Source of the DNA: Zhengitettix transpicula
Taxonomy: Eukaryota > Arthropoda > Insecta > Orthoptera > Tetrigidae
Direction of reading: 5' to 3'
DNA: 64,000 nucleotides
NCBI GenBank assembly: GCA_037074705.1
Contig: CM073592.1
Coordinates: 51,506,129 to 51,570,128, forward strand
Shown: one piece after another, positions 33,581 to 45,610 of the stretch
How the letters are laid out: the number at the start of each line of letters is the position of its first letter
Numbering within the stretch: position 1 is the first letter of the stretch
Position numbers and translations under genes: made by a program
The notes under the pieces: model-generated
What the model was told of the DNA's origin: nothing
Database searches by the model: none
Seen by the model: the letters and a program-made list of their open reading frames with translations, nothing else

Positions 33581-36500
33581 GTGATGTTTTATTAAAATAT
33601 TATTTATTGTGTAATTTAGTTAGGCTCAATAATCTTGATATAAATGTTTGCGTAATTATTTTTCCACACATTAAAAAAATTATTTCTGTTAAAGATGATA
33701 TACTTTAAACATGGACGGAGCATCTTGAGTTTTGAAGTAAATCACGAACAAGCCAACGTCTGCTTAATAATAAAATAGTATGTAGGCTACTAAAGATCCT
33801 GAGGTTCAATCTGATGTCATAGAACTAGTTTCACGTGTAAAAGGTCTCATTCATTGCATCTTATAAATGTATAATTATCTGTTGGTAATATACTGAAATT
33901 AAGCAATACTACTGTAAATAAAATGGGGAGGATAAACAGTAATAAATTCGAAAATGAAAGCAAATTGATGAAAATCTAGACTCATGGGTAAAATGAGTTC
34001 TAGGCTTTTATTTTTAAAGAAATATAAGCTACATTTAAAATAATATATGACACTTTTAATTAAACATTTTTTTATGGGTGAAAATAGAAAATCTTAATAA
34101 ATTGCAGCATAAATAAATATTGTGTATAAAACTTTATTATTATCCCATTATATCCCAACTATTATAATATCCTATTATGTTTGCCAAAATAACTTTTACA
34201 CTGTAATGGATTATTATTAGCTGAACAGTGTGGCTAAAATACTGTGAATAATTTCTCTCAAATTTCAAATCATTCACTGAAGTGGGTGTCAAACGGGATT
34301 CTCTATTGGGACAATCACCGCAATACATTTGGGCAGCTCTTTTGTACGTAATGAACCGAATACCTGCAAATATCCATTCCATGAATTGCACCAGTCAAAT
34401 GAACTGGAGTAGATTCATATTACGAATTCCCGATTTTAAGGACAAATCAAACATCTATGGTGTGAGATTTCACGTGGTCGGCAAAACTCAATTGTGCGTC
34501 GCCTATGGCGCAAAACAAAACGTGAGAGATTTGAACATTGCTGTTATTTTCATTGTTCATTCTAAGTAAAAACAAGTTTTCATTTAATAATTGTTCGTCA
34601 TAAAATTTGCCATAAAATAAATTGTATGAATTAAGTAAAAGGTAAATGTTTTAAAACAAAATAAATGCGTTAAGTTTATGCATGTGATAAATTCACGCTA
34701 AACTTTATATATAAAATAATAAATTTTATTAAAATTTCATCTGAATATTATATTTGATGTTACTTTCCATTAACATTGTGATGCAAAAATTGTTTAAATA
34801 TTTTGTTCTGGTATAAACGAACAGGAAAAACATTTCATTTTTAGAGATGTTCATCATTTCCTATTCTCTATTAGACAGTTTGTTTCTTTACAGTTCTTTT
34901 CTGCTGAACATTCTATACATTTTGCAGCATGTGTAGTCCTTGTAGAAAAATGCAGCGTTCAATCCCGAATGCAACACGCAAAACAGGCCTTGATTCGAGG
35001 TTTAATAATCTCTTTAAGGGAGACAGTAAAAACAACTCTTGACCTGTAAAATTTCAATATGGATTTAATTCTTTGGTTAAAATAGAATCAACATTATAAC
35101 ATTATTGCCCAAATATTACTACAAAATTTGTATGATTATCGTCGTAAAATTTTTTTAAAGCAATTGATCATTATCTGTGCTTATTATTAGTCCTTAAGTG
35201 AATTATTTTTAAAACAAATTAGTTATTTATTGTTATTCTGATTGAATTATATAATGGAATAAATTTTTACTCTACAATAATTTTTCTAATTCAATTCGAA
35301 CTGAAAAGGAAACGACAGGCCGGCCACTCAGTTACACGATACGAATTTTAAAATCTGCATTAAGGCTGGAAATGACCAATGTAATCCCTAGAATTCACTG
35401 AATGGATCTTCCAGAAAAATGAACAGTGCGGACCGTTAATCTACTCTTCTAAAAATAGTTCATATCACTTTTGACGTATGCCGAATAACCCGAGGGCTTA
35501 CAACCAATATTATCATCCAAGACCCATAATTCCATTTTTCGTATTTTATTTTCATTTATCTTTATAAATGTGTTACGAGTGAATTTTACATAAAAATGTA
35601 AGCATCTCAATTTTGATATTCGTCGCAGGCATATAATATGTCACAATTTGTTTTATAAAAATAATTTATTTAAAGAAACATAAATTCAATATTAAATAGT
35701 TGAGATCTGTCAGTATATTTTAAAGTTGTAGAATCTTAAGTTGTTACGGATTGCTTTTTTCGATCAAATCAAAAAGAAATATGACGTTTAATAAAACAGA
35801 AAAGAAAATACGAAACATAAATATAATTAGATCAAATAAGGTGAAAATAAAACCCATAATGATATAGCTCATTAGCAATTCGAAGTGATTAACACATTTT
35901 ACAAGGTTGTTTAAATGCTCCTACTACGATGTAAAAACTGGGAAGAAATTTATAAATACACGAAAATTTACATAACACAAACATTTAAATTACACCGCAT
36001 AATAAAGTTCATCTACTTGTAAAAATTATTCATATATCGTTTCAGGACAAGAGGATCAAAGAAGATTCAATTTGTTATATATGAGATTTTGATGTTGTTT
36101 GGTATCAGGTGAAGAACAGTTACAGATGAAAGTAACTTAAAATACATGTAGCTTTGGCTACGACCAGAAATGATTAATTATAAGGGTACTGATGGTAAAA
36201 TGAAATGAAAGTCTGTTATACTTGAATGCATAGCTTTGTTTCTACGTTATGTGAGAAACCTTTAAGAATTTTCTTTTCATAATTATATTACAGATGTGCG
36301 TGATTACGGGTCTGACAATCACGCTTAATTGCTCAAATTTTATTTACTGCAAAAATTCCTGTCTCGTTTGACAAGTTGAGTAAGATAGGCGCTGAGGGAA
36401 GAGTTAAGTTGCGGTCCCGTAGCAGATAAATTTTTTCGTAATTCAATATCCAGAGCGACGGCTGACGTGAGCAACTCGATCTTCGGGAATTACCGTAATT

Positions 36501-37702
36501 CAGAGGGAAACCTCCCCAGCTACTTGAGTTCCCCAGGTGACAGTAGTCTTCCTCTCACAGGCTCACAGGACGAAATTGTAACGTTTAATTCCGAGCGTGT
36601 CTTAATTTCGCGCGGGTTCGGGAGAATAAGAACTTAAAAAATACTGTTTTGTATTGTAGTCATATGCATCATTCTCAGGGTGAAAAAACAATTCATTAAA
36701 ACAAAATATAAATTAGGGATCAAAAATTGATCAGTATATTGTAATTAAAAATTAAAATCAATTAAGTAGAAAATGGCCACCAGTCTGGATATTTATTTCA
36801 AAAGAATCGCTACATATAAAACAAAAAATTAAAATTTCACGTATCGTTTCTTCTCTTCATCAGACGTTATACAAAATTCAGAAATATAATGAAAAATAAT
36901 ACAAATATTGAATTACAAATAAATAAATAAAGTATCAATTGGTTAATGATATTATTAAATAAACAAATTATTTACGTTTTAAATTTTATAATTATTGTTT
37001 TCCATTATATTTCTCAAATAATTTTAGGTAACGTCTAAATAGATCGATAATAAAAGTTAGAAACGTTACTGTTCGACTTATGTTTTATGTGTAACTTTCA
37101 ATCTATCTAAATGAATATTGTTTGGATCATAAATATAAGGCGCTTAGTCAATCAGTAGGTACGCTAAAAATATTATATGAAGAAGAAAACAGTGCTCCAC
37201 CTACCCTTTGTAACAACTAAAGACTCTTATACTAAATGCTACTGACTCAAAAAACCCAAGTACCAAATATTCTCTACATCATTCATAAATACATTGAAAT
37301 CTTTTTACCGACACTTAAATGATAAAACGGCAAAAAGAAGAATAAAAAGGCTCATAAATTTGTCAAGAAACAAGAGAGTGATTACATATGCAGAAGCAGA
37401 CGCCTCCTCCTAATAAAAACAGACTATGACTGCAGTACAATGGAATCTGCAACAGTCGCAGCTTCAAACAAGTTAATATAATGAATTATCCAGTTATTAT
37501 GATAAACGATTAACAAATGCGAATTGTAAAATGTAAATGTAAGAAACCCACATTTCAAATGTGTAATTATTCTTCAATTGTATGTATATTATTGGAATCA
37601 ACGTGAATCACTGCATACTTATGTAAATAAGCACTATTTTTAATTTATTTATGGGTCACCAATGACCAAGTTGTTAACGCGACTATTATAAACCTTAATT
37701 AA

Positions 37703-37754
<52 letters not shown>

Positions 37755-39104
37755 AACTATCTTCTCATAATCTGTTGTTGCAAAAGACGTATAGCGTAAT
37801 TTTGGTGACGGTTAAACGATAAACTCAAATACATATCTCTTTAATTCCACAATTAAATTTTTCATAAAATTATGAATGGTCCGAAGATTACTTGTATGTT
37901 CTGTATTGTATTGAATTATCACAAACGAAAATAAATTGTGTACATTTTAAACTTTATAATATAATTCTAATTACTGTGCGGAATTTATCGTTGACATTAC
38001 ATTTTACTCACATTTGGTATTTTAGAATCATTGACTGATTCGGCCAAAATAATTATGAAATGTGGTTGCTTACATACACGTTTCTTAATTCTAAATTCAC
38101 CGAAGCTTTCCACAATTTGCACCATAAATCTACATACACTAACTACATTTGTAAACTGTCATTTTATTCATATTCATTTATATTTCGTTACATAACTAAC
38201 CTAACTTAGGTAGCCTATACCATTTAATAGCACAAGAAAGGATAGAAATTGGGGATGCAGAAATAAGTGTAAGGTAGCCAAGGGTCATTGTAAAACAAAC
38301 TATATATTTTTTTAAAAATGGCATATTAATAATGCGACAATATTTAACTGAAAAGTAGTATAGCCAACCGTTACATCAGTGCACTGGGAAATAATTTTAC
38401 CACTCTAATATAGACAAAGCAATGAAATTCTGTTTAATTCATGGCGGATAAGAAACGGGTATTGTTAAACAGATCGTTTTAAGACGAGACTGATTTATTA
38501 TAACTGTTTATAACTATAAAAAATTTCAATGTAATGTAATTAAATCAAAATCCGAAGAAACAATTAAAAAGTGTATACTTTATATGTTATTTATTGGTAT
38601 CCGTTATTCCTCGTTTACAGAAATACATTCATTATTTAATTACACACATAAATAATATATTTAACGGAAAGATTACAGTTAAAAATATATATATAAACAC
38701 CATTATGGATTTTAAAATCATAAATGTGAACACTTTTATGTGTATATTACACATAAAATACAAAAACGTAAACATGCGAAAAATACATATTAAATTGAGA
38801 AAATAAAATACATTAAAATACAATAAATAACTGGACAAACTACAAAGAATCACAATAATAAAATGAATATTTGAAGTAATCTAATGTATAAATAATACTT
38901 TTACAAAGCAGACAAAAATACAAATCAATAGAAATTTTTGTACAAATTAATGTAAACGCTATGAATAAATTAGTGAACTTTATATATTGCAAATGTTAAC
39001 GTACTTTTACGAAAAATAACAGTTGTTTCCCTTCAACTTTATAACAGAATAAATTAATTTTGTACAACTATCTATAAATATATTAAAAATTAAATTAATC
39101 AATA
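33581..39104. other. Unassigned very AT-rich DNA
   Basis: No gene recognised across 5.5 kb. 36360-36610 is less AT-rich but holds no sustained frame. Overlapping opposite-strand frames at 34140-34569 and 38594-38853 are mutual shadows and look accidental. One long (TA)n tract is listed separately. Confidence 0.45.
37705..37750. repeat. (TA)n microsatellite
   Basis: About 46 bp of TA dinucleotides. Unlike the tracts at 11.4, 27.0 and 29.2 kb, no L element is recognisable beside it. Confidence 0.9.
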
Positions 39105-39326
39105 CTAATTCAGTATTTTTGCCGTGTTGAGTTCACATTGGTGCATTAATAATTTTATTCGAGTTGAACTCGGAGCACTGTTTTCCGGTACACTAAAAAA
39201 TTCATGAATAATCCTTGACAGATCTGAGAATATCCCTTTCACTTTTAGTTTTTTATCTAGTGAGCGCTGTACAAATTCGTACGTGACGTCACTCGTAGAT
39301 TTTCGTTCGTTAAGGCCATGAGTCAA
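39105..39326 (-). pseudogene. LINE reverse-transcriptase fragment (motif A region)
   Basis: The minus-strand frame reads HGLNERKSTSDVTYEFVQRS, then LDKKLKVKGIFSDLSR. This matches the non-LTR reverse-transcriptase pattern of a G(F/L)xxxxST segment followed by KVxGIFxDLSKAFD, where the Asp of motif A is the first catalytic Asp. After LSR the similarity decays. The fragment is isolated, with no YADD motif nearby, so it is a short remnant. Confidence 0.55.
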
Positions 39327-39751
39327 TAAATTAAAGTTTTTTCATATAATTTACTAATCAAAGCAAAATTTCTCTGTTATATCGTTCCAAAAAACATGGA
39401 ATTATTTTATCAAGTTAAAGCGAATTAGTAAAGTAGCCAGAATTGACAATGATTTACATCTTGCTAGAGACCTCGGATTTATCAAATACAGCAGAATATT
39501 TTGTTACGTATTATCCCTTCAAGGTAATTGAATCTAGTATAATTGATCTGGATGTTTCGTTAGATACTCAAAAATAACTCATAGGCCACACGTTAATTCG
39601 ATTAAATTAACAATAAATTTTATACATCTATGTTTCACTTCCTATTCTGGATATAAGTTTCTCAAATTTACTAAAATATAATGTATATAAAAATCTGCAA
39701 TAAATTTTAGATGTATTTAACAAGAGTTGCTTAAAATTTTGTTTGTCTCTA

Positions 39752-39927
39752 CAGACTTTGTGATTTCCGTTTGCCGGTTCGTGACCCCGATTCTAATTGA
39801 GGATCAACTGTACTTGCAATTGACGGGCGCTGCAAGTGATCACAGCAACAGTCGCGTATTCAAGACGAGAGGACCGTTTGTAGGGGACAGGGGGTGCGGC
39901 ATCATGTGTGTACACAGAATTAGGTGA
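39752..39927 (+). other. Exon-like segment of unknown identity
   Basis: A higher-GC stretch preceded by a pyrimidine-rich tract and TCTACAG (acceptor-like, ending at about 39751). It is open in only one of three frames (DFVISVCRFVTPILIEDQLY..., ending CGIMCVHRIR) and is followed by TTAG then GTGAGATT (donor-like). The protein is not recognised. Splice-site-like words are common by chance, so I list this as a candidate only. Confidence 0.2.
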
Positions 39928-40571
39928 GATTACATGTAATTGGCACTCAAATCAGGATCAGCGGAACGTACTGTTTGCCAAAGGATTTAGGGCCACCACG
40001 CGGACATGCAGCTGATTAGATCTTTATGCGTCGCTGCGTACGAATCTATTATAGATTACTATTTAGCAAAAAAAACCTATAATTTCTTCTAGGTCAATGA
40101 CACTGCGATTGATTTTGTATCACTATTTGCGCCTCACTGAACAAAAAGTGTTACAATAGCTGCCATGCGTTCGTAATTACCGTAAATCGATTGTCCACCA
40201 ACTATCATTTTCACAAATAATTCTACGTACTTCAAAAATTATTCACATAATATTAGATCAACATTATATGAAATAATATATCTGTGCTCTTTTCATTATC
40301 CATTCATAATTTTGATAATGCATATTTTTAAGCGATTTCTCTCAATTTAATGAAAACTCAGAAATTGACGCAATAATCACGTTAAATATATTTCTAAAAC
40401 GCTAACAATATTATTATTTCTCTTAATACTTCATTCATATTCTTTAATTAATAATGAATGAATTTAATACTCATTGACGATAATTTTTTGTGGTCACGTT
40501 AAGTCTATCGCCTATATTATTATTTAATTTGTGTTTGCGATGACTTCAGAAATATCGTTTTTTTAAAACTA
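39928..40571. other. Unassigned AT-rich DNA
   Basis: Nothing recognised up to the R copy. Confidence 0.4.
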
Positions 40572-41070
40572 CGTGAGGGTAATACACGTCGTGACCACTC
40601 CCCTTTAATAGGAAGGGACTTTTATAAGGGCGTATGCGAAAGAGTAGAGGAAAGTAGCCAAGGGTTAACTAGGACCCCCGGGCTATGGTTTAAGAATCCT
40701 ACCCGGCATTCCCCTACAAGTGATGCAGGACAAGAGCTAGAAAACCTGCATCAGTTAGGTCGGGCATTTGGCACTTGTCCCACGCCCTTCCAATAGTGGG
40801 AGAGGGGTTAGCTGCAGGGACGCAGCATTCCCTACTCCGTGCCTCGGCCAGTATAGGAGGCAGCTGGCTGACTGTTCCAATGGGAACAGTTCAAATTCTT
40901 ACGCCCAAGGTCTGCGACCCCGGAACATACACCTCCTCTCAAAACAGGTCGAGGTGCCTCGGCTTGCTGGAATCTTAGTTCAAAAACGGAGAGAGGAAAA
41001 GGCATCCCCAAAGGTAGCCCTGTCCTTATCTCCCGAAAATTTCTTCCTGCGAGAGAACAGCTCTCACAGG
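40572..41070 (-). mobile_element. Family R retroposon, copy E
   Basis: A near full-length minus-strand copy, from GAGGGTAATACACGTCGTGA (3' end on the element strand) to CCTGCGAGAGAACAGCTCTC (one of the 5' hairpins). On the element strand a short A-rich run follows the 3' end (TTTTAAAAAAA). I could not find a convincing target-site duplication. Two plus-strand frames of 198 and 67 codons cross it and are only translated repeat. Confidence 0.75.
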
Positions 41071-42762
41071 CTATTTTTTTCTATTTTATTCTTATTTTTA
41101 TTATTGTTATCTGGAAGAAATATTCTGGTACTGCACAATGTAACTATAGGGCCTACTCGTATTAATAGTGATTTAGTTATTTATTTACATACTACTAATT
41201 GTCAATACATAATAATCTTATACACACAAAATAATATTTACGAAATATTTATAATTCCATTACGAATCAAAAATGTATTTCCATTCCTTGTCATATTGTT
41301 TAACACTCTAATTAATTCTTTAAATGTTCATAAATACTTATTTATAATTTCACATTTTTTGTAATTATATATATTTTGCGTTCTTTTATAAAATATAGAC
41401 TTCATAGCACCTGCAGTGTCTTTCCTAACTCTATGATAACTCTGTCTAGTTTTGTAGCTGTGAACTTACCAATTAATTATTAATAAATATTTCGAATACC
41501 CATTAAACAAATCACTTTCTGTTTTATAAATGACATTAGAAATCACATAATATTTCTTTCTTGACACTTAAATAATCCATCTCCATGTTGTTAAGCTTTC
41601 AATTAAATGTGTTAGATATATACGTACGCAACCACCTAGCGCAAATTCTCTTGACACACTTGTTCGCAGTGGATTATGAAGTTAAATCTGGCGTCGTTTC
41701 AAATTGTTAGGCAGCCTACATCAGCTTCACAAAAAATTTCACGAAGTGTTTGGTTTCAACTCGTAGAACTCGTAGAAGCATTGCCAATGGAAGACAGTCA
41801 ATTTCCTCCAAAAAAATATATAGAATTGTGTCCAAATTTAAAATATGAACTATTAAGTTTTTTAAATGTATAACTTATTTAGATTACCCAAATCTCTAAG
41901 TAACTCTGGGAGGATAAAATCTATGGACGCAAACGTGCTTGTAACCACAACTTTGGTTATGAAGATTAATCTGTCCATATACGTGCTTGAAGCTGTTAGT
42001 AATCGCGGTTTATTATCATAATAGCTCCAGCGTATTAAGCACAATTTGAGATGAATTATGGTTGGCAAATAATAGTTTAGTTAACGGAACCAAAACTAAG
42101 CAGGATCAGATTGTATCATACTCTCTTTAAAGGCCCCTCATTATCCTCTTTCATACAGTCTCATCCGCCCTTAGCGAGAATATTTTACTGACATTCAGCT
42201 AACTCATTTCTTCGACAACTTCTTTTGTGTGTTCTGCCTTCTGACTTTAGTTCTTCCTTTATAGAAGATCTCGATGCTCATGTATAAGGTGAAGTCAAAG
42301 CTTTTTACTCCTTTCGCGAACATTTGCTGTCTGTAGCCGTAATCAGGCTCATAATTCTTCAGACTGTCTCTGCTAAATAATAGGGCTTACAGCTTCTATG
42401 GTATGAGAACTTGTCTCTTCTCTATGCATTTGGCTGTTTGCCAGGAGTTTCTTGCTGCCAGCAACAACCAAGTCAGCAATTTTGCCCGCTAGGGAGCTCT
42501 TCGTGTCGGATGTGGAGACACAACTTTGTGTCAAGCTCTGGGTTTAAGTGACAAACACTCAAAAGTCGAGGTTGCTAACAGACCTCTACACTCGACGCGG
42601 CATGTTCTCCTTGTGAACGAAGTTGGTGCAACGAGCCTAGCTTTTACGAGATGTTCACGAATGACTTCAGCCGTGGACAAAATGTTTGAAAATTAATTTT
42701 GAATAATGATTTCTCACGACCATTAACGTCAGAAATGAAGAAAGGTAGAATGAAACGGAAAA
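41071..42762. other. Unassigned DNA
   Basis: No gene recognised. The 65-codon plus-strand frame at 41676-41873 and an opposite frame at 41862-42068 have no recognisable domain. 42420-42660 is less AT-rich, with no sustained frame. Confidence 0.4.
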
Positions 42763-43310
42763 AATATGGAGAAAACAGGACACGCTGTAGATACTATCAA
42801 CGGAAGTAAAATTTTAACATATGCTGATGATACAACTATCCTTACAATGAGGATCAACTACGCTTGATCATACAAAATAGTGTGGACCAAATAACTGATT
42901 ACTTGACAATGAACAAAATGAAAGTCAATGCCTCTAAGACAAATGTCATATCATTTTGTCATTCTAAAACCACTCAAAGGGAGGGAAAAAATATAATTCA
43001 TACGGAAGTTCTAAATTAACACTACAAAATTCTTAGGAATACAACTTAACTTTAAATTATCCTGGGAAGAACATATTGAAAATATATGTAAAAAAGTTAA
43101 CAGCAATGTATATGCCTTAAAAAGACTATCTACAGCATTAGATAGGGAAAACCTCTTTAAGATATATTATGGGTTAATTTATCCACATATAAGCTAGGGT
43201 ATTCAAATATGGGGTTGAGCTGCAGGCAATTAGGTATATTTTTGGACTTAAACTAAGAGAATTTTGCAGAACAATCTTTAGAGAAAATAATTTATTCACT
43301 GATTATGGAA

Positions 43311-43321
43311 TATATATATAT
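43311..43321. repeat. Short TA target tract at L copy 6 insertion
   Basis: GGAATATATATATAT immediately precedes the LTR start. After the element the flank reads TATTATATATAAC. This short tract in the LINE was the apparent landing site. Confidence 0.6.
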
Positions 43322-44334
43322 TGTAATGCAAATTAATTAAGCCATTAATTGCTTGGACATAAAATTTGAATTGTTTGAGAAATCCATTATAGCGGTCTGA
43401 TCGAACAAAGCGACAATGGAAAAGCGAACTCACTTGCTTTGTCGAAAAGTCAAAAATGGCGTATGTGCGCTCAAACTCGGGAGCACTAGGAGTTCAGTTC
43501 GCGGAAAAACATCGTGAGGAGCAGAACAAGTAATATAACTGTTAGTTGGTGGCGGGACATTTCATAGGACGGAACAAATAATGTATTATTAAACAAAGTT
43601 GTGAATTTAAGACAAAGTAAAAACATTCACGAAATTATTACCTCGTAAACATCGCTAAGTAAAAGCAGTTTACGTCTATAGCCAGCCAGGGAAGGAAGCG
43701 AGCAGTTTTTACGTATACAGCCAGCCAGGAAAGTCTAAGAGAGTTTACGTCTATAGCCAGTCAAGGAAGGCAAGGAGACATCAGATAGCTGAAGGAGGAT
43801 CATCCGGGTTCCTGTGAGCCTATAAATTTTGACTTCAATAGTGTAAAATCTGTGAGTTGACTTTTAGAATCAGTGTATAATTTTGCAATAGTGTACTTCC
43901 GAAACCAAAAGGAATGCTGGTACCAGCTGGGCAGATGTAAGTAACAAAACTAATGATTAATTGTAAACGCTAATTAGAGGATAAGGTCAGATTTCGTTCT
44001 CTTTTAATTGTCAATAAAAGTTAATTTCTTTTTTTTAAAAATTTTTTTCTATTGACATATTGTTTAGGTAAATGTGAACTGTTGGTTAATAAGATTTTAA
44101 AATCAATTTGTTGTGCCCATTATCAAACCCAGTCAAGGCCCTGAGAGAATGAGATCTCAAATTTTGTGTTTGTAATCATCTTTTGTTGCCACAAAATAAA
44201 TAAATATTTTGTTTGTTAATTTTTGATTATTATATCATTTAATGAACGCCTTCCATTTAATTATTACATAAATGGCGCTTCAACGAGAGGCAAATTCTTT
44301 AAATTAAATAAAGGTTACATATTTGATTATTACA
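43322..44334 (+). mobile_element. Family L LTR element, copy 6, inserted in a LINE
   Basis: The LTR runs 43322-44268, TGTAATGCAAATTAATTAAG to TTAATTATTACA (947 bp). The primer-binding site at 44273-44291 (TGGCGCTTCAACGAGAGGC) is a mutated tRNA-Lys complement. A second terminus GATTATTACA ends at 44334, 66 bp downstream. Landmarks are GATGTAAGTAAC near 43936, TGTAAACGCTAATTAGAGGA, GTCAGATTTCGTTCTC, and ATCAAACCCAGTCAAGGCCC near 44123. It aligns with copy 7 along most of its length, including the (A)ATTAATTAxG(C)CATTAATTG start. A tandem array with a 37-38-bp period lies at 43666-43770. No coding internal region. Confidence 0.8.
43666..43770 (+). repeat. Three-unit tandem repeat (about 37 bp) in L copy 6
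   Basis: Units start at 43666, 43703 and 43741. Each holds a version of AGTTTACGTCTATAGCCAGC followed by CAGGGAAGG. Copy 7 has a single related unit (minus-strand AGCAGTTTTGTGTCCATAGC, then CGGCCAG, at about 61562-61535). Confidence 0.8.
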
Positions 44335-45010
44335 TATTATATATAACAATAACAATGGTTAAAAAGAAAAAAATTGGCCCAAAGAAAAAGTATATCCCGG
44401 GTCTAAGTTTAATGAAATATAGAAAAACTAGAGGGAATAATTATTTTAGAGTTAGGGAAAACTTAAAGAAAACGGAGAACGAACTATTAAATGTATTTTT
44501 TATTAATTATATAACGATCTATGCAAATCGAGGAGGAGACAAATACGCAATATATTGTGTATATTTTGCAATTAAAGTAAGAAAAATTCCGCAGTGTATT
44601 TGATTATATCGTTCAATTAATTGACGGAAGTATTACGTAAAGTAATTGGTTTGTGATATACACTTTACAATATATGAAATGAATTATGTTATTTAACAGA
44701 CTGCCACATCAAATGAAACAATTACAGGGTGAACAATTTAAAAGTAAATGTCCATCTGAAAAAGTTATATATAGTGCGAAAGATTTGTAATAGTATTAAA
44801 AATTATGTAATATATTATATCTATTATGCATTATATATTTACTATTTTACTAGTATAAGTTCAACAGACACTTTCCAATATTGTTCAAATAATACTTGTA
44901 TTTAGTACATTATCATATTCATCGTATTAATTTTCAGACTTTAAATTTGTTATATTTTTAAGACTGACGATTTCTAATATTGTATTAATACAATTCATGG
45001 AAAATAAACA

Positions 45011-45032
45011 TATTATTATTATTATTATTATA
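45011..45032. repeat. (ATT)n tract, probable LINE tail
   Basis: TATTATTATT repeats follow ATTCATGGAAAATAAACA. Simple-repeat tails replace poly(A) in several LINE clades, so this probably marks the 3' end of the LINE. Confidence 0.7.
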
Positions 45033-45357
45033 CAGTGGACAGCTGAGTTTTCTGATCACACCCGATTTAATACAGGGATTTTAACACACATCTCTGATAA
45101 GATGGGAGGAGGTGGTAGGGCTATGAAAAGTAGACAACTACAGGAATTTAAGCAATTATTAACTTGCCCTGGAATAGATCAATATTAACCAATAAATCCC
45201 CGACAAGCGTTTCGGAAAGTCATTTCTTAATTTTTAGCGGTCATTATTTCACCTAATTTTTTTCTTTACTTTATGATAGGTCGCTTTAACGATATTAAAA
45301 TGTTATTAGCGGCCAAGGAATTTTCATACAATGTTAAATGTTCGTAATCTACATACA
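45033..45357. other. Spacer between two LINE remnants
   Basis: A 63-codon frame crosses the (ATT)n tract into this spacer. No domain recognised. Confidence 0.4.
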
Positions 45358-45610
45358 CTACGTTTTATATTTTGTCAAAAAATTTGGGTTAAATATTTTA
45401 TTGTTTTAATTATGGCTTCTTTTGATTAAATTAGACCTTTGTTAGTGGTATTTTCTCCTAGGGTTTCGTTTCTTTGTTTTTTGTAGCCGGTGCATTCAAA
45501 TATGATGTGGTATATTGTTTCTGTTCTATTGCAGAAGTGACAAGTAGGCTGAGGGATCTTGAAAAATAGAAAGCTATGGGTTAATTTAGTGTTGGAGATT
45601 CTGACACGAT
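45358..45610 (-). pseudogene. LINE RNase H-type C-terminal tail
   Basis: The minus strand from 45608 reads RVRISNTKLTHSFLFFKIPQ, then PTCHFCNRTETIYHIIFECT, then GYKKQRNETLGENTTNKGLI before an internal stop, continuing to a stop at 45358. The pattern RxRIxxTxLTHSxL, CxxC, HIIxEC is the standard C-terminal block after RNase H in Jockey/I-type LINEs. It belongs to a different element from the plus-strand LINE just upstream. The 5' part is not recognisable beyond 45620. Confidence 0.7.

Larger units (their letters stand above)
42763..45032 (+). pseudogene. LINE 3' half (reverse transcriptase C-terminal part and 3' UTR), split by an L insertion
   Basis: Several short plus-strand frames join in order. 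INGSKILTYADDTTILTMR contains the YADD catalytic motif at 42820-42831. Next comes DYLTMNKMKVNASKTNVISF, then TKFLGIQLNFKLSWEEHIEN, then VYALKRLSTALDR and YYGLIYPHIS-stop-GIQIWG. Then YIFGLKLREFCRTIFRENNL runs up to the L element at 43322. After the L element, LFNRLPHQMKQLQGEQF at about 44688-44738 matches the usual C-terminal end. A 3' tail follows, ending in an (ATT)n tract at 45011-45032. Frameshifts and stops make it a dead copy. The motif order fits the CR1/Jockey-like group of non-LTR retrotransposons; clade not settled. The stretch 44335-44680 is unexplained within it. Confidence 0.75.

Noticed and set aside
40768..41364. 198-codon plus-strand open frame
   Set aside because: Antisense to R copy E, then continues into low-complexity AT-rich DNA. 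Other R copies do not keep this frame open.
44223..44603. 126-codon plus-strand frame
   Set aside because: It begins in the L copy 6 LTR end, crosses the primer site and second terminus, and continues into AT-rich DNA with Lys-rich composition. It does not match the LINE it interrupts.
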